In this document: positions 1-12,586 of the stretch, one piece after another
Position numbering within the stretch: the first letter of the stretch is position 1
Layout of the letters: each line of letters starts with the position of its first letter
Assembly (NCBI GenBank): GCA_015039315.1
Contig: WIDE01000051.1
Span: 62,001-126,000, forward strand
DNA from: Clavulina sp. PMI_390
Lineage: Eukaryota > Basidiomycota > Agaricomycetes > Cantharellales > Hydnaceae
Length of the DNA stretch: 64,000 bases
Reading direction: 5' to 3'
Notes under the pieces: model-generated
The model's input: the letters and a program-made list of their open reading frames with translations, nothing else
What the model was told of the DNA's origin: nothing
The model's database searches: none
Program-made: the position numbers and the translations under genes

Positions 1-337
1 ATGTTAGACGGACCTTTGCTTTGCGCTCGTTATCTTTTGCGCGCTTCTTTCGTTTTTTCTCCTTTTTTGCCTCATCAACATCATTAGGTGCATTCATCTG
101 GCTCTGAGTTCTTTTGAGCGATTTAGAAGACGAGGGTTGTTTCGAAGATGGAGGGTTTTGTTGTTGGGAAGTGGGATCATCATCGTCTGCATCTTCTGCG
201 GCATCAGCGTCACTGGCAAACTGGTCTTCTTCGCCATGCAGGGGGGCAAAATGGTTATTTTCTTCCTCGTCATCAGAGACGGCTACGAGGTCGTCCGGGG
301 CATAGTCATCATCGAGGTCATCGCCCCTGGCCACCAT
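1..337 (-). CDS. N-terminus of a Cms1-like (CMSS1) ribosome-biogenesis protein, partial
   Basis: Reading leftward from an ATG at 337, the frame gives an acidic head (DDLDDDYAPDDLVAVSDDEEE), a Ser/Gln-rich linker and then a lysine/arginine block (KKEKKRKKARKR). An acidic head of the form DDLxDDxxxDDLVAxSD followed by a basic stretch is how fungal Cms1, a 90S pre-ribosome-associated protein of the nucleolus, begins. The frame meets a TAA at 30-32. In the next frame the basic stretch continues (KRAKDNERKAKVRLT) off the window edge. Either a 1-nt indel sits in one of two six-A runs, or an intron was missed, or the protein is very short. The helicase-like body of the family would lie outside the window, so the assignment rests on the N-terminus alone. 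Confidence 0.4.
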   Translation of the reverse strand, partial: MVARGDDLDDDYAPDDLVAVSDDEEENNHFAPLHGEEDQFASDADAAEDADDDDPTSQQQNPPSSKQPSSSKSLKRTQSQMNAPNDVDEAKKEKKRKKRAKDNERKAKVRLT

Positions 338-1820
338 GATGCAAGGTCTAAAACAGATGCGGCACACGAGCGCACAGGAGAAATTGTCTGAGACTAATTT
401 TGTTGTTTGGTTCGAGGAGCGCAAATTCAGGTTCGATCGGAACAGCCACTGAGCCCAACTCATTCAACTGTGAATGGGCGCTCATCCCGGCGAACTCGGA
501 GGCGCGGCCAAGCCTATTCGCTGGGAACCGCTTTTGCCAAGTTTCATGGTACCTCATGGACGTCGACTCGAGCGTGTAGTTGATGAATGAGAGCTACCCA
601 AGCTAGCCCTGTTCCTTGGCGCAGATGCATCCACACGTGTCGCTGTCAAACAGCAGCCCACCCCACAGGAAATGAGTCCAATCTGAAATTATCCGGCGTA
701 ATTTCGCGCCCAACATGATAAGGGACGATATTTTATGGAGTGATTGAAGGATGCATTTCATGCTGTGGGAGAGGGAGGGGAAAGGAGAATCATTGCTAGA
801 TCTACACGTATCATCCTCGCAAGGCAGCGAGCTATTATGTACGAGCGGGAGAGAACCTGCGACATATAATGGGTGCGAATTCCTATATTGTTCCAGGGGC
901 TGGACCTACCATAATCAGTATGGTAATGGTGCCTCCCTCGGGCGGCGCCCAGACGTCATGAGACAGATAGGAAAGCTTCCTTGGCAAGGAGAGAAAGAGA
1001 GTAATATGGGGTAAATCATTAGTCAGTTATCAGGTGATTGAGTGAAGTGAGAGAACCCGATAACGCTGATAATATTGAGTGAGTGCGCGATGCTCTCGAA
1101 TATTGGTTTTGATAGCGTCGTCGCCACAGGCACAGAACGTATATGTTGCGGACCCGCGATTCAAACAATAAGTTGATGAATGGCAGGAAGGGAGGGGCTA
1201 TACTTCTGTACTAGATTCTGCTCATGTTTTTCGGCTTGGCGTGAAACTTGTTCATATACGGCCCTTGAGTATGGGATCAGTCTTTGCCCGTGATGAGTTG
1301 GCGAGTCGGTGCTCGGTACGCTTGCCCGCCAAGTCTGGGCGAGGGCGGAACGTCGAGGGCGGGGATCTCTCTCCTCTGATGTCATCTATACGTGCTAGAA
1401 GGACTTGTAATGGATGGGAGAATATTCATTTCATGGGTGGTCCACATCCATCTCCAACTGATGATGACAGTGTTGCTCTCGCTGATTCGGTGATGGTGTT
1501 GGCGGGACCTGACCGATAGTTGAACATTGAACAGAGGACCGAGAGAGTTTGAATGCGATCTGCCCTCCACGACCGCAGCAGCAGAGGACGAGCCTCGTTC
1601 CCGTTCTCTCCCACAAGTATAAGTATAGCAAGCGATCTCTGTCTCTCTCACATCTCATCACCCAGTGCCGTTATTAGTTTTTTTTTTTTTCTGCCTTCCT
1701 TCTTCACTTCGCCAAGAAAGGGCTGCCCAGGCGAGAGTGAAAATCTGTATAGGCGACCGGGAACTGAATTCGTTTGCCTAAAAAACTCTGCTCTGCCGAG
1801 CTCGCCTCCCCCTTCTCCTG
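338..1820. other. intergenic region, no gene seen
   Basis: About 1.5 kb between the divergent Cms1-like and ERI-1-like genes. Short open frames occur on both strands, but none shows a domain, consistent codon use or splice structure. From about 1675 the plus strand becomes very rich in C and T, with a T run and many TCC and CTC repeats, which is typical of a basidiomycete promoter and leader. A weak TATA-like string (ctataagg) lies near 1829. Confidence 0.6.
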
Positions 1821-2049
1821 TGGCCCGCTATAAGGAGCAGTCCCCCCAATTCACAAAGAGCGACCCTCTCACCCCTCCTCCAGCGCGCAAGCCATGCGAC
1901 ACCCGTCCTCCTCCCCTGATCCATCGGATCCATCTGCTCTTCTCCCTATCGTCGTCCTCCCAGTCGTCATCTCAATCCCCATTGCCCTCTTCTTCTTCCA
2001 CCTCCTAGTCCTAGATCGTCCCATCTCCCTCATCTCTTCCTCCAGCACC

Positions 2050-5000
2050 ATGACTGCTCGATCATCTGCTCAGCCACCCTCTAACAAGGCAAAGAGCCAG
2101 CCAACAAGGCAATCACAGCAACAGCAACAGCCAGCTAAGACAAAGACCAAGGGAGGGAAACAAGGCCGCCACTCCAGACAGCCCTCAACCACCTCAACAA
2201 CCACATCTTCAAACGCACCACCAGTACATCACTTTACCCGCCCTCGTCCAATCCCGCTATCTCTCTTCCACAGCCAAACCACCACCAGCGCACAGTCGTC
2301 CGTCTCTGGCTCGACCCCTTCCTCTCCCTCTTCTTCACCCACCATGTACACAAGGGACTCGTTACCCTCCAGCCCCACCTCGACTGTGGGCGACTATCTG
2401 TCCGCTGATTCGAGAGTGCGCCAACTATTCGACGCATTCCTTGTCGTTGATGTTGAGGGCACATGCCACAATGGCAGCAACTTTGACTACCCAAACGAGA
2501 TCATCGTGCGTCTGCAGCTTTTTTTTTGTAACTCGTCTACGGTGCCTCATTGTCCCTGCTTTTCATACATCTCCTCCAGGAATTCCCCGTAGTGCTGCTT
2601 CGCTGGGAGGATGCAGACCAGGACAGGCGTGCCTCCAGACTTGTTAAAGTCTCCGAATTCCGCTCCTTGTGCCGTCCCACCTGGCGTCCCCGTCTTACCG
2701 ACTTTTGTACCGCTCTTACTGGCATCACCCAGGTGCGTGCATATTACCCGCTTTTCCCCTTCTATCGGTGCTCTAACTCCAATTGCTTATCGCGCGCACC
2801 CCACCCCATTCGAACAATTCACACACACATAACAGGACGATATCGACCAAGCTCCCGAGTGGCCGCAAGTCGTCGAAGAATTCGACCAATGGCTCGCCGC
2901 TAATGGCCTTATCGACCTGCAATCTGGCCAACGTCTCCAGAAATTCATCTTCTGCTGTGATGGACCATTCGACATCCGAGACTTCGTCCCGAAGCAATCC
3001 TTCATCTCCAAGGTTAGTGATAGCTCTCGTAGGCATGAGACGATTCATTCTTCTTCTTGCTTCGATCACTTGCTCCCTTCCCTTCCTTGGAGCGCTCGGA
3101 CGCTTTGGGAAGGGCCTTTCCGGTTCTGATCGTCACCACTGCCAAGGGCAAGCAAGGGCAGTGCATTGCGATAACAGAGAAGGGGCCTATGAATGATCCT
3201 TTGTCGTGTGACCGTTACCACTATGCGCCCAACACAGTCCCCGTTCGCTTCTATGTTCCCTTGCTCCAGATCCGTTGCGCTGACTTTCTCGCATTCTCTC
3301 ACACCCAGACCCCAATGCGCGACTATTTCCTGGACGACATCCTCGACGTCCGCAAGGCCGTCCAAACACTTGTTTCCTGCCAATCCAAGGTACGGACCCC
3401 TCTCCCATTTGTTTGATGCATCATTCTATTCAAAGATAACGAGTGAATGGCGATGAAGGGAGGGGCGCGGCTTTGAATAATCATCTTACTGTCAGAGTCC
3501 GATGATATGATCGCCGCCTCCGGGTGTCTCTTCGCTCGTGCTTTTACTCTCCTTCGGGGCTTCTGAATTCTTTCAATCTCAGCGCGCTGATGATTCTCTT
3601 CTTCTCTTCTCATCACGTTCCGCAATCCATCCATCCCACTCCATTCACGATCCGGCAATCGGCTGTTGTTCTTGACCACCTATTCACCACCTGTCCCCAT
3701 ATACGGCTTTCTCTCTTTCCCTATCGCGGCCCCGACGATCTGCCGTGGCATGCTCGAATGAATAGGGCGTGCCCATGCCATCGACGGCCACTAACCCTCC
3801 TCGATCGAGCGGGAAACGTCTCAAGATGGACATCCATCGCCAGCTGTCCGCACTCGGGTTGGACAAGTTTGAGGGGCGACATCACTCTGGCATTGATGTG
3901 AGTTGAAATTCATCCATCATCTTCATCACTACCACTATTACTGTTCGGGTTGGCGTGGCGGTCACGAGCTTGACGACTGGATCTACGATTATCCCAGCCA
4001 GTGGATCACGTCCACGTACGACTTTTTGCCAATCGTGATCAATAGTGCGTCCGGTGCAACCTAGTCCCACGAGACTAGGGCTGGTCGTTATCTTTCCATT
4101 TGCATTTGCCCCCGCAGTTTCCAATGGGTTCATTGACTGACTGATCCGTCGCTTCTTCTCTTTCATCTCCATCTCCATCATCACTTGCTCTGCTGCTATT
4201 CCGTCCTGTCACTTGGACGACTGCGCTCTCCAACCCGATTGCACTGCATGTGTCGCCTATTGCTGCGGTTTTATACGTTCTGGCTACGGCTTCTTCATCG
4301 ATGATGATGTTCATCTTACTTGGCGATGCTCGGGCTATCTTTGGATTCATTCGGACATTCTACTCCACTCAACTGCTGCGCTATCACATCCCGTTTGGAC
4401 CTGTGACTGATACCGACTTTCATTCTCTCGTTATTTCTCGTCATCGCAACACGGTCCGATTCCGACATTGGGTACAACGTCGCATCATCAATGTCCGACC
4501 GGTCATTCGCTGGCCGCCTGCACATCTCTGCACCGTCGACTCTGCTGCTCTTTTTCGCCCCCCTTGTGACCCTCCCAACTTGGACTTTGCTAACCAGGAT
4601 GCGCGCAACATTGCTCGCGTCTTGACCCACCTTGGCGAACAAGGCATTCGACTCTACGCCAACACGTTCATCTACCCCGATCGCAAGTGGGAGTGGATGA
4701 AGCGCGGGGAAGTCGATTGGCCGTATCCGCTGCCTGCTGATGCGTTCCGCGCCTCTGAGCTCGCCGCTGCAGCCAAGCTAGCATCGTCGACAAATTCTTC
4801 GCCAGTGCCTACTACGGAAATGCAGGCTATGTCACTCGCTGGTGCGAATGACGATACTAGCAGCACGAGCGGCGATGATGCGAGCAGTACAGCGAGCAGC
4901 GACGATCTTTCTACGCCTGCCGGAAGTGACAAGGAGGAAGAACCCGTTATCCATATCAGCAGCAACACTAGCAGCAACAATAACTCGTCGGCATCGGTGT

Positions 5001-5170
5001 TAGGTTTGACAGGAGTGGGAATTGGAGCGAGTGCTATTGTCCAGCCGACACCGATGATGCTCAAGTCGAACTCGTTCTGGTCGTTACCGCAACTGCGAAC
5101 AGTGGTGCTCAGAGCCCCTCCCCCACCACCTCCAGCGGCGCCAGTTGCCCCGTCATTGGCGATGCGGTAA
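2050..5170 (+). CDS. ERI-1-type 3'-5' exoribonuclease (DEDDh family)
   Basis: Six exons (2050-2505, 2580-2732, 2836-3012, 3309-3389, 3766-3897, 4598-5170) join in frame to 523 residues. The exonuclease core starts near residue 133: VDVEGTC supplies the first Asp and Glu, EFPVVLLRWEDA and LTGITQ follow, CCDGPFDIRDF supplies the next Asp, and HHSGIDDARNIARV supplies the His and last Asp of a DEDDh active site. This matches ERI1/3'hExo, which trims histone mRNA ends, 5.8S rRNA and small RNAs. The N-terminal ~130 residues and the ~190-residue tail are Ser/Thr/Pro/Gln-rich and look disordered. Introns 4 (376 nt) and 5 (700 nt) are unusually long for this window. An in-frame ATG at 1894 would add a hydrophobic leader; 2050 was preferred for its CACCATG context and because 1894-2049 looks like a CT-rich leader. 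Confidence 0.85.
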
Positions 5171-6052
5171 CGATATCCCTCTGAACGAGAACCCGATTTC
5201 CCCCGCTCATCGATCTATCATCCAATCCTCACTCCACTATACTCCACTCTGCTTCTCTTCTCTTCTCAACATCCCTCCACCGATCCTTGCGATATGTGTT
5301 TGCTCTGTGTTCTTTTTGGGTGCTTCTCGGTTCACTCGCTTGCTTGCCTGCTTGCTCTATCTTTATTCCCTTTCCCATCTCTCGTCACTTCTAAGCTATC
5401 CTCTCTCTCTCTGTTGTTCTTGTTTTGGACACTATCGTTGCTGTTGTTGTTGTTCGTTCCACATACGCCTCCTTTTCGTTGGAACCCCAGCTGTGCTGGT
5501 GTGCCCCTCTTTTGTTCCATTTTTCTCCCCCTCTTTCGTTTGCCTCTTTGGTCTATGCTCTATTCTAAAAACTCCAAACGCCATAATAGCGGCATCACAC
5601 AAACCAAATCTTTTTACGACCTTGTTACGACTCGCTTATCATACATTCATAACTCAAATTTCCCGATTTTTCGGAAGCATTTTTGATCTTGTACTACTAG
5701 CAATACGGTATATAGTCCCTCCATTGAACTCTCTTGCATTCATTGCTGCTTTTTGAATTTCCTTCTTGCATCCAAGCTTGATCTTTTTCATAATTTTTAG
5801 CGTGTGTGATAACTTTACTGTTTGTGATATGCACTGCAAATTCATTGTCATTGTACATGTTGTTGTTTACTAGTAAGATATTGGAAGCATGAAACCTTGA
5901 GAATGAGATAGGACCCGTAAACGAAAACTACAAAAAGATATGGCATGTGTGCACTTGGTGCGACGATACCCGTCGTATATGCTGAGTTTCGCATCGCTGG
6001 ACTTGGGAGCTGAATTGTTATGTGTGTATCGTCAGGGAGGGAACGCGGGGCC
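5171..6052. other. 3' intergenic region between convergent genes
   Basis: About 880 nt between the stop codons of the ERI-1-like gene and the leftward coiled-coil gene. The left half is T- and C-rich with long runs of tctct and tgttgttg, as expected of 3' untranslated sequence. No gene was seen. Confidence 0.5.
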
Positions 6053-8521
6053 TTAATCTTCATCCTCCGATAACGGTTTCGGCACTGTTCCAGCTGCAGA
6101 CCGCCTCGATACTCGTGGCGACGTGGGGGCGCGTACATGATGGGATCGCGTGCTGATAGGAGAGGATGATGATGACGTCGGTGGTGCAGGGACCGGGAGC
6201 GGGGCAGGAGGAGCAATGTGTATGATGCTTGGCGGAGTCGTGCCAGTGGCGCCGAAATCATTTGAGCCTGTCGTTGGCTCTGCCGCTGTGGTGGATGCCG
6301 TCGTCGTGGCGAGCTTCTGCTGCTTGCGCTTGGCGTTGTCCTTGAGCTTCTGCCATCGATCGCGATATCGAGCCAGTTGGGCCTTCTATCGAATCGAATC
6401 GATCGGGGCGTTCAAACCACACCAGGAATAGCAGCGTTAATGTATCAGTATGATGGTCTGCGTAAAGACACGTGCATAAAGAACCGTACCTGCTGCTCGT
6501 TTTCGTTTTTCATCATTTGGAGCTGATCCTCGAGGTCCTTGATGTGGCCTAGTGCATGCACATCTACAGCAGGGTCAAGAATGGGTGGCGCTGGCGATGG
6601 TGCGTTCCGTTGAAGTCGTGAGGGCTGCGAAGAAGGTATCGGAACAGCCAGCGCTGGTGTGGGCGTAGGTGTCGGAGGACTCGAGCTTAGATTAGGTTTC
6701 GGTGTTCGTCGGGATGTTTCCGGTGGTGGTGGTGGTGGGGGAGCATGGCGAGGAGATGCTGGACCAGCCTCGGATGAATCAGAGCTACTTGCCTGCCTCT
6801 GATGGTATCGTGCAGGTATTGATGACTGATTAGGATGGAACGGGGATGTAGGAGCGGCAGGGCGAAGGGGAACAGTTGGGGTTGGAGCAAGAAGGGAAGC
6901 TTGCAACGACGGGTTCATGTGGGAGAATAACGAAGGTCTACCAGCATTCAATGGAACCAATGTAGTGGAAGATGCCATCCGTTGTGTCTGAGGGAAGAAC
7001 TGATCGTTGAGAAACACTGATGGATATGACGAAAACGTGGAAGATCGCTTACCTCGCGCCGCAACACGAGAACGCTCTGACGCATGGCCTCATCTTTAGC
7101 GACATGAGCCTGCAAAGCACCCTGGAGACGTTCCAATTGGTTTGTTAGCTCTTGAACTTGAAGAGACAATCGGGTGTTTTCATCTCTTAGGGACGCCGCC
7201 CTGGCTGTGGAAACGCTCGAGGACGTAGTCTGTGAGGCAGAGGGTGGGTATTGGTGAGGAGAAGCAGGCCCATAGGCAGGTGACGTCGATAACGGGGACG
7301 AGGGGATCATGTAGAAGGATGAATCCGAGTCAGAGTCTGTTGTGTTGTTCACATTCGTCAGAATTCGAGGCTGTAAAGCAAAACAGCTAGCGAACGCACC
7401 ATCTCCGCCGGTCTCTGAGGACGATTGTGCAGGACGAACGGGTGTTTTCACGGCAGCGAATTTAGGTGTCCTTGATACCCCTGCTGGAACTCTTCTTGTC
7501 GGTGTTGGGGTGGAATTTCCAGCTGCTGCTGACAATGGAGCGGTGGCAAATGCTAGAGGAAGATTGAGAGGTTGGTCGAACTGGTCGAGCATGCCTTCAA
7601 TCGCATTCAGGAATAGCGTAACGGAATCCTGAGGGTCTACCTAAAAAATTTATTGGTCATTAGGTGAGTGTTGTGAGTTATGTCATTTGTAACGTACGGG
7701 TGGAGGATCCTTTGCCATAGGTAGCATATAGCTGCCCTCGCTAGTCATCTCATCGCTGGAAGGATCTTGGCGGATCAATCTTGATGTATAAGGAGACGTG
7801 GGAGTGGACTGATTCGGGGTGGGGGTCTCTGAGGGTGGTCGAGTTACTGTAGGAGAGCGGAAGAGCGCTCCAGCATCGAAGACGACTGGTGGACTAGGCA
7901 TAGCTTGCGTCACATGGGTAGGGGATCGAGCGTTCCCAGCGGCGAAATGAGATTCCTCAGATATGACGCGGAGGTCGGAAGTTGGCAGAGAAGGCAAGGC
8001 GCGCTCGCGCACGGTAGCGCTGGCTGAGCGCGGTTGGGATCGGCCATTATTGCCATTGGCAACGATGCGTCGCTCGAGGTCTCTCGCGGACCTGGAATGG
8101 TCTGCAATCATCATCCTGTGTCCACAGAGGCATTAGCTTCGAAAACGCAGATCTTAATTTGTGGTCACACGAACCGAAGGGTGGTTTGGACCTGAGGAAT
8201 TAGGAGGCACACGATACCCAGGGAACAAGGGGTGGAGATAGAAGGCAGAGTCAGAGTCGCACTTTTCACGGTATAAGAAGTATGGGCGTACTGTAGGATC
8301 CGTCGTTCTGTCCAAACAAGCTCGATAGGATTCCGTAGCGGCTTGCTGCTGGATGAGCGCTTCAGAGAGCAGCCCTGCAGCGGTCAACCGATCCGCAAGC
8401 AGCCCAAGTTCCCTGGCCTAGGCGAAGTGGTCAGATTGAGGCTGTGAAGTACGAAAATAGTCTCAACTTCTTGAAGTTCTGCTCCCATTCGCTCCGAGTC
8501 AGCTCGAGACGGGTCGGACAT
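6053..8521 (-). CDS. MIT-like and coiled-coil protein, possibly NRBF2/Atg38-related
   Basis: Leftward gene with about seven exons and roughly 600 residues, starting MSDPSRADSERMGAELQE. The first ~45 residues after exon 1 form a helical block (ARELGLLADRLTAAGLLSEA, then a TESYRACLDRTTD segment) that resembles an MIT domain. A Ser/Pro-rich stretch follows, then VDPQDSVTLFLNAIEGMLDQ, a coiled coil (LRDENTRLSLQVQELTNQLE and beyond), a Pro/Ser linker with a poly-Pro run, a second coiled coil (IKDLEDQLQMMKNENEQQ) and a basic then low-complexity tail ending KPLSEDED. An N-terminal MIT domain plus a coiled coil is the layout of NRBF2/Atg38, the autophagy PI3-kinase adaptor, but identity over the coiled coil cannot be judged by eye. 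The splice joining exons 2 and 3 (near 8107-8210) is uncertain. An optional 63-nt in-frame intron may lie near 7340-7402. Confidence 0.6.
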
Positions 8522-10560
8522 GATCAGTCGTCGGTGTCAACAACGTCCACCGCCAAGAATGTTCATGTTCGTCGCTCGATCTCTCCCACCACCACACCAG
8601 TTAATTCCCTGAAGACGGTATATTACATGTGTGAAGGGGTTCTATAAGATGATTTGTAGTAATCTGAGGCTGCCCTGAACACTGCAAGCCAATGCACCTG
8701 CACGAATGAGCCGGCAAGGGTGCTGACCAAGACACCACGATCTCTGCGCTCACCGCCTGCATCTCATATCTAGTTCGCCTGCGTATGAACTAGGGACATG
8801 ACATCTCCGATCTTTCTGAACATGATTACTGATTGTCTGATGACGCCAAGGCACATTGGAGCTGGTTGTGCACGTTCGTTGGCGCTTCGTCATAGCTCCA
8901 GCTCCAGCGTGCTTAATACCCTGCACATTTCGTCATCGGCCTACCCGTGACGATACATAATATGGGCTAAAATATTACCGATTCACTGACCAGAACGATG
9001 ACCCATTACACATGGAGAGTTGGAGAGGAAAAGCAAACGCCTGACCAATGTGCCCATGCGACTAAAGTCTGCAGCCCATCAGCAAAACCTTCGATCCATA
9101 AATGAATTTGAAAAACAAGAGCACAACTCGCTTGGACTTGTCTAGAACCCCGTTACTACAGGGTTGCGTGGCGGCTGCGAAAACTTCGAGTTCATCTGAA
9201 TCTCTCTTTCCTACCGTTGCCGATTACGTTTCTCGCGCGCGACCGTCTCTATCGAAGCGCTCACTCACCCGCCCGCCTACTAGATCGAGGCTATGTATGC
9301 CTACCGCCGTCCATCCCCGAACTAAGTTGAGTCGAGTCAAGGGCGCCGCACGCGCGACGGTGATGATGATGGCACCAACAAGCTGGTTCATCATGTGGTT
9401 TCGTTTTTTTTTTCTCTTCTAACAAATCACAGAGCGCCACGCCGCGCCGCACTGTCTCGCGACGTGTTCCACAGCGCTTCGCAGTGGTGAATACGCAGTG
9501 CGCAGTGGGGGAGGTGTACTGCGATCATTGCGAAGCATGCCAATGGGTTCGCGAGCCCGCCTCCATGTGGCTCCGGAGGCGAGCGCAAAATTGTCAATGT
9601 TCCACCGTGCCGCCGGCAGTGCAGGTTGTCAGGTTCAAATGGCACTAATGACTCCAAGCCAAGCCTTTTTGACGCGCATCATGCCCGTGGAAAGCCGTGA
9701 CGACGGACCAGATTGGCTGACTCGGAGTTCAGGCTGCGTTTGTGATGCTTTCCAGCTGGGGCTTGGCGCCCAAGGTTTGGTTATACCCACTGAGACAAGG
9801 CTATAGTGACTGGGATGTCCAGCCGCTAGTAGGACCTGGAATGTATCGGGTCAGGGATGGCTGGCGAGACGCCGCGATCCAGCTGACTGGGTGAAACAGT
9901 GAACGTGTCGATTCACATGGCTGCACTCATATGGGGTGGCCGGAGAAGAGGCCAAGCGTATACATCTATTTTCGCGAGCCGAAGCCTCGAGTGAATTAAG
10001 AGTTTATGGACGCTGGGCTTTTGACGTAAATGCAGTCCATGTTGAAGGCTGCGTTTGAATGGCTGTGACGTATGGATGAGCTGAGTTGGGGCGAGCAGTC
10101 CAGCTGGCTGAGCTTCCCCTCTCCGTAGAAGCACCGACGATAAACCACCAAAATGGTACTGCCAAGATGATGGAGGAGACGCCCACTGCCACAGCATACC
10201 GGGGGGCAGATCAGTGAGATTCGGAGCAGGAATTTAGAGGATTTTCAGTCAGCCCATAGCGTAGAAACATTTGAACAGAATCATTGCTGATCCATGTAGC
10301 TGGGGGAGCCAACTTCTCTGATGATACACTGCCCTCGCGATGGGAGATGATGATTGATGTCACAGATGCGGCTCCTCGGTCACACCGCGTGACACTCAAA
10401 GTTCAGAGAGTCGAGGCTCGAATGGTGGCGAGCATTCGGACGACGTCGAACAACTATTACTCGCGTCTGCCATACGACGTGAGCAGCCGGTACGAGACGG
10501 AGATATGCGTGGCGCTGGGGGGCATTAGCTACACGAAAACATAGTGAGTTGATGGTTTTT
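8522..10560. other. intergenic region, no gene seen
   Basis: About 2 kb between two divergent genes. Several open frames of 60-110 codons exist (for example 9102-9422 plus and 9913-10197 minus), but they show no recognisable motif, no splice-supported extension and overlap one another in opposite strands. No tRNA box pair or tandem repeat was seen. Confidence 0.5.
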
Positions 10561-10582
10561 GGCTGCGGCGCGGTGGAGAACA

Positions 10583-10588
10583 TATATA
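10583..10588 (+). promoter_or_regulatory. TATA box of the Och1-like gene
   Basis: A tatata string inside gaacatatataggacg lies 97 nt upstream of the chosen ATG at 10685. It places transcription start after about 10610, which excludes the in-frame upstream ATG-like codon at 10559 from the mRNA and decides the start used. Confidence 0.55.
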
Positions 10589-10684
10589 GGACGAGCTGTG
10601 TTGACGTCCATCAACTCCATCTTTTTCATCCCCTTCCTCTTTTCTCTGTCTCTTGCTAGTCACCGTCGAGCTGGATTCGACGCC

Positions 10685-12586
10685 ATGGACAAATCTCTCC
10701 TACGACGACACCTCGAGGCCGAAGAGACCGCCGCACTTCTTTCAAACGGTGAAGAGAGTGACTACAGTGTAGATGGCGCGCTCGACGACCACGTTCTCCT
10801 CCCCCTCTTCCACCGCCGTTCTCCATCACCGCGCTCTAGAATACGGCATTCGAGCTCTTGGCATCCCCTGCGATTCTTGCAAAAGACATCAACATGGACG
10901 CGTGCTCTGGTCCTAATATTTTTCGTTGTCGCCTGTGTCCGTTTCAGGGTATACTGGTCAATAGCCAAGCCCTGGCTACTATCGCCAACGCACTATCATC
11001 CTACCCTGCAACAGACCATCGTCTCCGCCTTCCCTCCCAGCATGCAACACGATCTGCTGCTCTCACTCCACTCGCCCAGCTTTGGCGTCAATTCAACCAT
11101 CCCGCCGGAACTGTATCAGACCGACAGGGAGCGCCCCACCCCGGATGATGAGCGCACCTGGGCTCGTCACGGCTTCAACCAACACTTCCTCGACGACGAC
11201 GAGGCTGCGCTCTGGGTCGAGGAGCATTTTGGCGGCAGTCTCATCGCAAAGACGTATCGCGAGCTGCCTATTCCAATCCTGTGCGTCCGCTTCCCTCACG
11301 TCATTTCATATTGAGCTTCGATTCGTTCGGCTGCTTTTTTTTTCTGGCCCTGCTGCGCATCATTTAACTGACATCACGCTCTCCCTCTACCCTCATTCAT
11401 CTATACAGAAAAGCTGATTTCCTCCGCTATTTGCTCGTTTTGGTCAATGGTGGGGTCTATAGGTGCGTTTTGCGACTCTGTTTGGCCATGTGTTGTGCGG
11501 CGCCGCTTCATCAGGGTGCCCACAAAAATGAATGAGGAAACATGAGCTGATCTAGGTTCACCCTTCTTTTTTTTTATGCGTACTCTCGCGCTCACGCTGC
11601 GCACCCCCACACCATGATCGTAACCAACCACGCGACCTTGATTAAACAGTGATGTGGATACTCGCGCGCTTGCTCCCATCGCCAAATGGGCGTCTGATGT
11701 CACAGCCTGGCCGGATCCCAATGCGTCATTGCCGGAGCCCCGCATCATTGTGGGCATTGAAGGTGGTGCGCGAGCATGGCGGGACGTTGCGGGAATGTGA
11801 GTCATCCTATCTATCCTCACTTTTCATCCTGGATTGCGTGCCTATAAATAGAAACTAACGTTTTGGGCTCAACCCTTCTGCCTATCTAGGGTCGATTTTA
11901 CTGGCCTGAAACGTCCCACGCGGCATAGGTTCTTCCAGTTTGCGCAGTGGACATTTGCTGCGAAATCATTGCATCCTATTTTTGTGGATGCTACACGAAG
12001 GATCATTGACGGTGTCGCGCTCGCTCACGCGTGGAATGTCACGCAGGAAGCGAAAATCGAGCAGCTCGAGGCACGCGGGTACTGGCAGAAAGCCCACCAT
12101 ATCCGCGACTCGATGGTGCACCCGTGGGAGGTTGAGACCTTCAGAGATCGCCTGACCGTGCAGGAATGGACTGGCCCTGCTGCGTTCACAGATTCGGTGC
12201 TCTCGTATCTGCTAGCGGTCGCTGGTGTGAGGGCGGAGGACTTGTACTGGGTGAACAAGCCAATACAGATTGCGGATGTGGTCATTCTCCCCATGGACGG
12301 TTTCAAGTAAGCTCTTTACTTTACTTTCTTGTCTTCGCTGAGATACTAATCTTTCACCGCCTGCTCTTCCAGCCCCATATTATCACAGCTCCCTCGCCCC
12401 AAGGCGCGTGTTGCACACCTCTTCCGTGGGTCATGGAAGAAAGACTGGGCTGGGGAAGACTCATGGGAACCTGAGGCAGAGGATCCTACTTCCCAAACTG
12501 ACAGACCAACATCTGCCTCGATTCCCTCAATGCCATATCCCACACCATTGGGGCGGCTAAGCGGGTCAATAAACCTGAACGAGTGA
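10685..12586 (+). CDS. Och1-type GT32 mannosyltransferase, type II Golgi membrane protein
   Basis: Five exons (10685-11280, 11409-11462, 11650-11796, 11890-12306, 12373-12586) give 475 residues in frame. A cytosolic head of about 75 residues precedes one membrane segment (ALVLIFFVVACVRFRVYW), the usual type II topology. The catalytic domain shows KADFLRYLLVLVNGGVYSDV followed by DTRALAPI: the DVD here is the DXD metal and GDP-sugar site of Gly_transf_sug enzymes. RIIVGIEGG, FFQFAQWTFAAKSLHP and the late HLFRGSWKKDW are also typical of the Och1 family, which adds an alpha-1,6-mannose in N-glycan outer-chain or mannan synthesis. The DXD motif is split by intron 2, between YS and DVD. Basidiomycetes usually have several GT32 genes, so the exact acceptor is unknown. 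Confidence 0.85.

Noticed and set aside
1894..2049. N-terminal extension of the ERI-1-like protein with a hydrophobic segment
   Set aside because: The stretch is almost entirely C/T-rich, as leaders here are, and the ATG at 2050 has a better context. It is mentioned as an alternative only.
9102..9422. 106-codon open frame, plus strand
   Set aside because: No domain, no splice-supported neighbours, and Ser/Arg-rich composition like random GC-rich sequence.
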